This document shows, one piece after another, positions 57,791-64,000 of a DNA stretch of 64,000 bases (position 1 is the first letter of the stretch; the number at the start of each line of letters is the position of its first letter). Source of the DNA: Pomphorhynchus laevis (Eukaryota > Acanthocephala > Palaeacanthocephala > Echinorhynchida > Pomphorhynchidae); the NCBI GenBank assembly GCA_012934845.2, contig WNNJ02003451.1:148424-212423 (forward strand), read 5' to 3'. Under the pieces are notes generated by a model. That model did not search any database. It was not told the origin of the DNA and was given only the letters and a program-made list of their open reading frames with translations. Position numbers and translations under genes: made by a program.

Positions 57791-58503
57791 AATTGATGAG
57801 ATTAACCATCCATGATAAGATTAATCTTATCGATGATTAATCTTATCTATAATTAATCTTATCGATTATTAATCAGCGATAAGATTAATAAGCGATAGGA
57901 TTAATCAGCGAAACGACCAATCAGCGATATGATTAATCACCGATAAGATCAATCATCGATAAGAGTAATCACCGATAAGATTAATCAGCGATAAGATTAA
58001 TCAGCGATAAGATCAATCAGCGATATAATTAATCAGTGATAAGATCAAGGAGCGATATAATTCATCATCGATAAGATTAATCACCGATAGGATTAATCAC
58101 CGATAAGATTAAGCAGAAAAGATTAATCATCGATAAGATTAATCATCGATATAATTAACCATCGATAAAATAAACATCGATAAAATTAATCACCATAAAG
58201 GTTAATCATTGAAAAGATTAACCAGAAAAAATAATCATCGATAAGATTAATCATCGATAAAATTAACCATCGATAAAATAAACATCGATAAGATTAATTA
58301 CCGATAAGATTAATCACCGATAAGATAAATCATCGATAAGATTAACCAGATAAAGATTAATCACCGATAAGATAAATCATCGATAAGATTAACCAGATAA
58401 AGATTAATCACCGATAAGATTAATCATCAATAAGATTAATCATCGATAAGATAAATCATCGATAAGATTAACCAGATAAAGACTAATCACCGATAAGATT
58501 TAA
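57790..58503. repeat. 16-bp satellite, left block
   Basis: Units are variants of ATCATCGATAAGATTA: ATCACCGATAAGATTA, ATCAGCGATAAGATTA, and insertions such as CCAGATAAAGATTA. It begins with inverted stretches (TTATCTATAATTAATC) near 57,830. The block ends where the LINE's 3' side starts and continues at 62,378. Confidence 0.92.
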
Positions 58504-58781
58504 AAAAAAGATTTATTTTAACTTGGCAAATGCGTGCCAGCGCACGCTTACATGACCACAACAAAACAAAACTGTAAATCAGGTGTCGAGAAGGTGTGAA
58601 CGGAGGAGGTGTTTGAATGTGATAAAGGAGGGGGCGCGGCGGACGTCGAGAGGGAGTTGATTCCAGGCGAGTGAGGCGGCGATGAGGAAGGATCGGAGAC
58701 CGTAGTTGTTGGAGTAATTAGGAACGTGCATTAAGAGGGTATGACGGGAACGAAGCGATAGCGAGGTGGGGCGAGTGTCGT

Positions 58782-60286
58782 CTAAGAAAGGAAGGTTGAT
58801 GAACGATGGGGAGCCGACAGCGATGAGACGAAAAGTAACGAGAAGAAGGCGGAGTTTGATGTGGATGTGGAGGGTGGTTCAGGAGAGTTGGGCAATATAT
58901 GTGTGGATGTGTGGTCGAAGCGACGGAGACGAAAGAGCACTCGAACGGCGGTGTTGATTATTTGTTGTAGGGGTAGGATGATGGATTTTGGAGAATTGGG
59001 GAAAAGGCTGAAGCAGTAATAGATTTTAGGGAAAAGAAGTGATGAAAGAAGAGACATACAAGAACGGAAGTCGACAAGGGGGCGGATACGGCGGATGTCA
59101 CGGATAATTAAGTTAGATGAGCGGACCTTGTCACAAACGAAGGGTTTAAGGGAAAGGTGATCATCGAAATGGAAGCCTAGGAAAGTGAGATTGTGCACTA
59201 TGGGGATGATCGATGATGCAAAATATACAGTGGGAGGCGATATGTTTGGTTTACGGGCGAGGATCCTCATTATTTTGGACTTTTCGACGTTTAGAACGAG
59301 ATGGGGATTGGAGATACGTTTGTAGATAAAAGAAAGACAGTTAGAGACAGAAATGCCGATATCGTGTATGCGATGTGCGGGTGCATGAGAATAGATTAGA
59401 ATGTCATCGGCGTATTGCATAACGTTAAAGGAGTAAGGTTTGATAAACGGAGAGAGATCGCCAAGCAGAAGAGAGAAAAGGAAAGGACCTAGGACTGAAC
59501 CTTGTGGGACCCTGCAAAAAATAGGGATGGGAGGGGAGGATGATGAATTAGAACAGACGCGAAAGGAACGGTCGGATAGATATGAGGCAAACCATGCCAC
59601 GGAGAAGGAAGAAAAACCGTAATCATAACGAAGGCGAAAAAGGAGGACGAAGTGGTCGACAATGTCGAAGGCGGAGGAGAGGTCGAAGGAGATGGGACAC
59701 TATATAGAGCCATGTCTCGAGAAATGAGTAAGTCGTTGTACACTTTTATGCATGCGATTTCTGTAGAGTGATTAGAGCGGAAAGCGGATTGGAAAGGAGG
59801 GTACAGGTTGGATGAGGAGAGATAAACGTTGATCTGTATTAAGATGATGCGTTCTAAGAGCTTAGAAAGAGTAGGGAGTAGTGAAATAGGGCGATTGCTA
59901 GTAGGAAGGGAGGGATCGAGCGATTGTTTCTTAAGGAGGGAACGAACGATTGCGGATTTCCAGTGTGAAGGGAAGATACGACTGCGGATAGACGAGTTAA
60001 ACAAGGTTGTGAGAAATAAGGATATTGATGAGCATATAGATTTTAATATGTGGGTAGGCAGGGGATCGGCAGGTGATGTTTTGTTGGGCAAGGACATGAG
60101 TACAGATGATACTTCTGTAGGTGAGACAGGGAGAAGATGAAAGAGTTTCGGAAGGATGAGGCTTCGACTGGGCAGAGTGGGATAGGATGGAGACCGGGGT
60201 GTGAGAGAGCAACGTGGATACTTTAGTCTGGAGAAATGACGAATAATCATTGGCATCGATGTTGCATGGCGAAGAGGTGCGAGCAA
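58782..60286 (-). CDS. Reverse transcriptase of the CR1/L2-type LINE (two overlapping frames)
   Basis: Frame one (60286-59489) has NKTSPADPLPTHILK, NRPISLLPTLSKLLERIIL, LYPPFQSAFRSNHSTE and leads into the DFSSAFD region across a change of frame near 59,690. Frame two (59600-58782) has MAWFASYLSDRSFRV, FCRVPQGSVLGPFLFSLLLGDL, VMQYADDILIYS (catalytic DD), LNVEKSKIM and LTFLGFHFD, then the thumb. In a working element these would be one protein with the nuclease upstream. Confidence 0.83.
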
Positions 60287-60589
60287 GATTGAGTTAAAAG
60301 TATACCAGAGTGTCTTAGAGTTGAATGAAGTGATGATTTTATGCTGCCAGAAGGAGTTGCATTTGGTACGTTTTAGGTTGAGATGATACCGGCGAAGAGC
60401 AAGATAGGAATCACAGAAAGACGGAGTGATCGAGCGGAATCACGTCTGAGAGAGCGGTGATAGACTCGAAAAGCATGGCGGAGTCGACGCTTTGAGAGTA
60501 GGCATTAAATGTCAAACCATGGGGCACGGTGCAAGCGACGGTGTGGGTGAGACTTGAAGGGCAACAGAATATCGAGAGTGGATGTGAGT

Positions 60590-61479
60590 TTAGAGTCGAA
60601 AAGAAAGGCGAGATCGTGAGGATATGAATATGTTATTTGAGTAATGATAGAGACGATTTGAGTAAGGCAGAGCGGAGAAGGGAGTGGTCAAGATTTCTCC
60701 AAGTGCGACGTAGGATTGTAGGTTTGTGAGGAGGGTGTGATTGTGAGTGAGATCAAGGGTGATAATAAAGTGATCGGATAGACCAGGATCAGAGATGGAC
60801 AGTGAGGTGTAGGCAGCAAAATGATCGGGGACAGCGATGATGTCGAGTGCCTCACCAAGTATATGTGTGGGGGCAGTGGAGATTAGTTTGTAATTGTAGT
60901 TGGATAGAATGTTGATGAACCGGATAGAATACGTGGAAGAGGGGCGATATAGGCGGATATTGAAGTCGCCTAGAACGAGCGAAGGGATTGAGGACAAAGA
61001 ACAATTAGAAAGGAGGTCAGCGTGTTCGGTAAAGAATAAGGCTGTAAGAGCTGATGAACCAGGACGGTATACAATGGCGAGATCTAGAGTGATCAGGTTA
61101 GAATAACAAGTGAGCAATTCAAAAGAGCAAGGACTGAAAGGGGGATTGATTTTGCGAAGAGACGCGGGGTGACGCGCCGACCCGCGAATGCGATGATACC
61201 ACCATGATTAGAGAATTTAGAAGGGCATGAGCTGAGGGGGCGGGCGGATTCGACTAGGGAGCAACCGGCAGAGAGCAGATGGCGAATGGAAATGTCATCA
61301 AAATCTGAGTGCCAGGATTCGGTGAGGCAGAAGAGATCGATGGATTGCTTGGTGAATAGGTTGAGGGTAAGATCGGATTTATTGAGAATAGATCTAGTGT
61401 TGAGGAGACCGAGGCGGAAACCGTGTGTTGTGGCGAAAGAGTCTAGTGGAGAAGACACATAGGAGAGATGGAGCGCCAT
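60590..61479 (-). CDS. APE-type endonuclease of the CR1/L2-type LINE (two frames)
   Basis: The first frame (61479-61093) has FRLGLLNTRSILNKSDL, IDLFCLTESWHS (the TE motif) and HGGIIAFAGRR. The second (61117-60590) has LDLAIVYRPG, SLVLGDFNIRL, GEALDIIAVPD and GLSDHFIITLDL, with the Asp-His pair of the active site. Together they cover the whole nuclease fold, which nicks the target to start reverse transcription. One frame shift lies between them. Confidence 0.82.
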
Positions 61480-61602
61480 TGAATTTTTGGACGGGTGTGG
61501 ACAACTTGAAAATTTCCGTCTATGTTTCAGATGGAGAGTGATGTTTCGCCGTTTTCCTCGCGACGGCGTTTTTCGATGCGGGCTGAAGAGATTTGAGCGA
61601 TT

Positions 61603-62377
61603 TCAAGAAGGTGTGCGATCGGGGAAAATTCGAGTGGTTGAAGATGGCATGAGTTTAAATCGTCGAGAGAGGACAGAAGACGCGTGAGAGTAATGCTTGA
61701 AAACAATTTTTAGGAGAGGGGGCTGGGAAGGATTAGATTGAGAAGATTTGTATAGACGGATGAATGCGGCAGGAGAAATGTCCTTGAAAAATAATGGTTT
61801 ATCCGCTGGAACAATAGACGAGATGATGAATCTGAAGGCGGAAACATCGTGTTCTAGACGTGCTTGTGGAGATAAGGAGTTGGAAGGCGTGATATTAGTG
61901 ACAATGACGCAACGATCGCGAGAAGGAAAGCGCTTCCGTAAAGGAGGACGACTGACGTGAGTAGGTGAGATCACGATAGAAGAGCTGGCAGTTGATTATT
62001 TGGAGGGATTTGGTTTGACGACGGGAGACATAGAGGATAATGATAATAAAGAGGGTGGCAAGCGATGTGAGGAAAGGTTATGAGTGGAAGGATAGTGGAG
62101 GTTGGTGGAGGTGATTTTAATTGATGGATGCAAGTTATTGAGAAACGAGACGGGAAGGACGGGACGTGGGGTGTCGGGGAGTGAAGATGACATAGAATGG
62201 GAAGTGTATATGATGGCAGGGTCGGTGGGTGTAGAAAGGACATTAGAAACGACGGAAGTAGTTTGAGTTGACGTGTTGGATGTTGATATGTGCTTATTGG
62301 AAAGGTTGCAGATTAGTTTGTTGGCACAAAAACCACATACGAAGTCTTCTTTAGCCTTATTCTTGTCGCAGGCGAGA
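61603..62377 (-). CDS. ORF1 of the CR1/L2-type LINE
   Basis: The N-terminal end (about 62,375-62,290) has a Cys pair set, CDKNKAKEDFVCGFCANKLIC, a likely zinc motif. A Pro/Ser/Thr-rich stretch follows, then at 61974-61603 RDRCVIVTNITPSNSLSP, ARLEHDVSAFRFIISSIVP, PPLLKIVFKHYSHASSVLSRRFKLM and RIFPDRTPS, the RNA-binding ORF1 pattern of CR1-like elements. It would coat the element RNA. The two parts are in different frames. Confidence 0.65.
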
Positions 62378-63765
62378 TTAATTACCGATAAGATTAATCA
62401 CCGATAAGATTAATCACTGATAAGATTAATCACCGATAAGATTAATCACCGATAAGGTTAATCACCGATAAGATTAATCACCGATAAGATTAATCAGCGA
62501 TAAGATTAATCAACGATAAGACAAATCATCGAAAAGATTAACCAGATAAAGACTAATCACAGATAAGATTAATCACCGGAAGGATCAATCACCGATAAGA
62601 TTAATCATCGATAATATTAATCACTGATAAGATTTATCATCGATAAGCTTTATCATCGATAAGATTAATCACTGATAAGATTAATCATCGATAAGATTAA
62701 CTAGATAAAGACTAATCACTGATAAGATTAATCACCGATAAGATTAATCACCGATAAGACAAATCATCGAAAAGATTAACCAGATAAAGACTAATCACAG
62801 ATAAGATTAATCACCGATAAGATCAATCACCGATAAGATTAATCATCGATAATATTAATCACTGATAAGATTAATCATCGATAATATTAATCACTGATAA
62901 GATTTATCATCGATAAGATTAATCACTGATAAGATTAATCATCGATAAGATTAATCAGAAAAGATTAATCACCCACAAGATTAATCATTAATAACATTAA
63001 TCACTGATAAGATTAATCAGCGACCAGATCAATCAGCGATAAGATCAATCAGCGATATAATTAATCATCGATAAGATTAATCATCGATAAGATTAATCAT
63101 CGATAAGATTAATCATCGATAAGATTAATCATCGATAAGATTAATCATCGATAAGATTAATCATCGATAAGATTAATCATCGATAAGATTAATCATCGAT
63201 AAGATTAATCATCGATAAGATTAATCATCGATAAGATTAATCATCGATAGGATTAATCACCAATAAGATTATCCAAAAAAAGATTAATCATCGATAATTT
63301 TGATCATCGATAAAATAAACCGATAAAATTAATCACAGATAAGGTTAATCACCGATAAGTTTAATCAGAAAAGATTAATCATCGATAAAATTAAAAATCG
63401 ATAAAATAAACATTAATAAAATTAGTCATCGATAAGATTAATCATCGATAAGATTAATCACTGATAAGATTAATCATCGATAAGATTAATCATCAATAAG
63501 ATTATCCAGAAAAAGATTAATCATCGATAAGATTAATCATCAATAAAATTAAAAATCGATAAAATAAGCATCAATAAAATTAAACATCGATAGGATTAAT
63601 CACTGATAAGATTAATCGTCGATAAGATTAATAACCGATAAGATTATTCATCGACAAGATTAACTATAAAAATAATAGTCATCGATAAAATTAATCATCG
63701 ATAAGATTAATTATTAATAAAATAAATCATTAATAAGATTAATCATTGAAAAAATTAATCTTTAA
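62378..63765. repeat. 16-bp satellite, right block
   Basis: Same unit as the left block. From about 63,062 to 63,245 some eleven perfect ATCATCGATAAGATTA units lie in a row, the most homogeneous part and so probably the most recently expanded. Elsewhere ACC, ACT and AGC replace ATC before GATAAG. Each unit offers an ATCGAT palindrome and a GATAAG word. Confidence 0.92.
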
Positions 63766-63796
63766 TATTGTTTATATATTCATTTGATTATTTAAT

Positions 63797-63832
63797 AACT
63801 GACGAAGACTCTAGTAGTCGAAACGTTGTAAA
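63797..63832 (+). ncRNA. Hammerhead-core-like motif at the satellite edge
   Basis: CTGACGA, A, stem GACT, loop CTAGT, stem AGTC, GAAA, then CGTTGTA. After GAAA the bases (A)C-GTT-G(T)A allow a two-pair stem III with a GTA triplet, as in the complete ribozyme at 36.2 kb. Only the extra A before stem II and an undefined stem I argue against it. Confidence 0.45.
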
Positions 63833-63877
63833 ATAATATATTTTTTGATTTTTGCTTGCTTTATACTTGCTATATAT

Positions 63878-64000
63878 ATCTTCCGTAGCATGGTTTGCCT
63901 CATTTCTATCCGACCGTTATTTTCGCGTTTGTTCAAATTCACCGTATTTCTCTTTCATCCCTATTTTCCATCGGGTTCCAAAAGGTTCAGTCCTAGGTCC
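63878..64000 (+). mobile_element. Second CR1/L2-type LINE copy, cut by the window edge
   Basis: The plus frame reads AWFASFLSDRYFRVCSNS and IFHRVPKGSVLGP, the counterpart of AWFASYLSDRSFRV...FCRVPQGSVLGP in the copy at 58.5-62.4 kb. It is 5'-truncated, starting in the middle of the RT, and runs in the opposite direction. Confidence 0.85.

Larger units (their letters stand above)
58504..62377 (-). mobile_element. CR1/L2-type LINE inserted in the 16-bp satellite
   Basis: About 3.87 kb, minus strand, with GC-rich composition against its host DNA. The order is ORF1 (62,377-61,603), APE nuclease (61,479-60,590) and RT (60,286-58,782). Satellite lies on both sides, so it landed inside the array. 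The 3' end (left) shows AAATAAATCTTTTTTTT-type sequence on the minus strand. A handful of frame breaks separate the parts, but motifs are near-complete, and part of it is duplicated perfectly at 43.2 kb, so the copy is fairly young. Clade call rests on YPPFQSAFR(S)NHSTE and VPQGSVLGPFLF, typical for CR1/L2. Confidence 0.85.

Noticed and set aside
58766-61960. Plus-strand Arg/Glu-rich frames over the CR1/L2 LINE
   Set aside because: They are antisense shadows of the LINE's ORF1, nuclease and RT, with biased composition mirrored from Ser/Pro-rich coding.

Overview
The window is nuclear DNA of an AT-rich, transposon-dense invertebrate animal. It uses the standard genetic code, has GT-AG introns from 45 bp to several kb, and carries animal gene families (an SLC1A glutamate transporter, a seven-helix receptor, a LACTB-like serine hydrolase). 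The retroelement fauna is also animal-like: several LINE clades, tRNA-derived SINEs and Penelope-like elements (PLEs). I cannot name the phylum from sequence alone.

Layout. 0-9.7 kb: three broken LINE copies. One is on the minus strand and runs off the left edge. The other two belong to one family, lie head-to-head, and the plus copy ends in a restriction-like endonuclease domain. The 1.5-3.8 kb stretch between them holds repeated PLE tail sequence. 11-14.3 kb: a decayed PLE whose GIY-YIG nuclease lies upstream of the reverse transcriptase (permuted order). 15.6-18 kb: an intronless seven-helix receptor gene (16,926-17,795) with two tandem-repeat blocks and a hairpin upstream. 18.9-20.6 kb: three minus-strand SINEs and a PLE fragment. 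20,998-31,460: an apparently intact 8-exon SLC1A (EAAT-like) gene on the minus strand, reconstructed as 504 residues with consistent splice phases, its introns full of TE debris. 31.6-32.5 kb: inverted and direct SINE copies just upstream of that gene. 32.5-33.8 kb: a PLE in canonical order (RT then GIY-YIG). 34-36.5 kb: direct repeats, a large foldback palindrome, and a tandem ~463-bp repeat carrying a textbook type I hammerhead ribozyme at 36,231-36,272. 37.4-43.2 kb: a 5.75-kb AT-rich ~40-bp minisatellite with higher-order structure. 43.2-49 kb: LINE fragments, including a 443-bp piece identical to a LINE 17.8 kb away. 49.6-51.8 kb: a SINE with a clean 12-bp target duplication and the best-preserved permuted-type PLE reverse transcriptase. 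51.8-54.6 kb: a very decayed LINE. 55,656-56,900: a LACTB-like serine hydrolase gene (minus). 57.8-63.8 kb: a 16-bp satellite split by a CR1/L2-type LINE, then the start of a second copy of that LINE at the right edge.

The likeliest new biology is the RNA-based retroelement network. A hammerhead-bearing tandem repeat of the retrozyme type sits among PLEs, which are proposed to mobilise such elements. At least six other loci carry a hammerhead-core-like motif (CTGANGA, a variable paired stem, then GAAA) near retroelement ends. A SINE family has a body hairpin whose arms change together between copies. Among the host genes, the transporter has His in place of the near-invariant Asn of its NMDGT motif, plus a 45-bp in-frame intron whose retention would add 15 residues.
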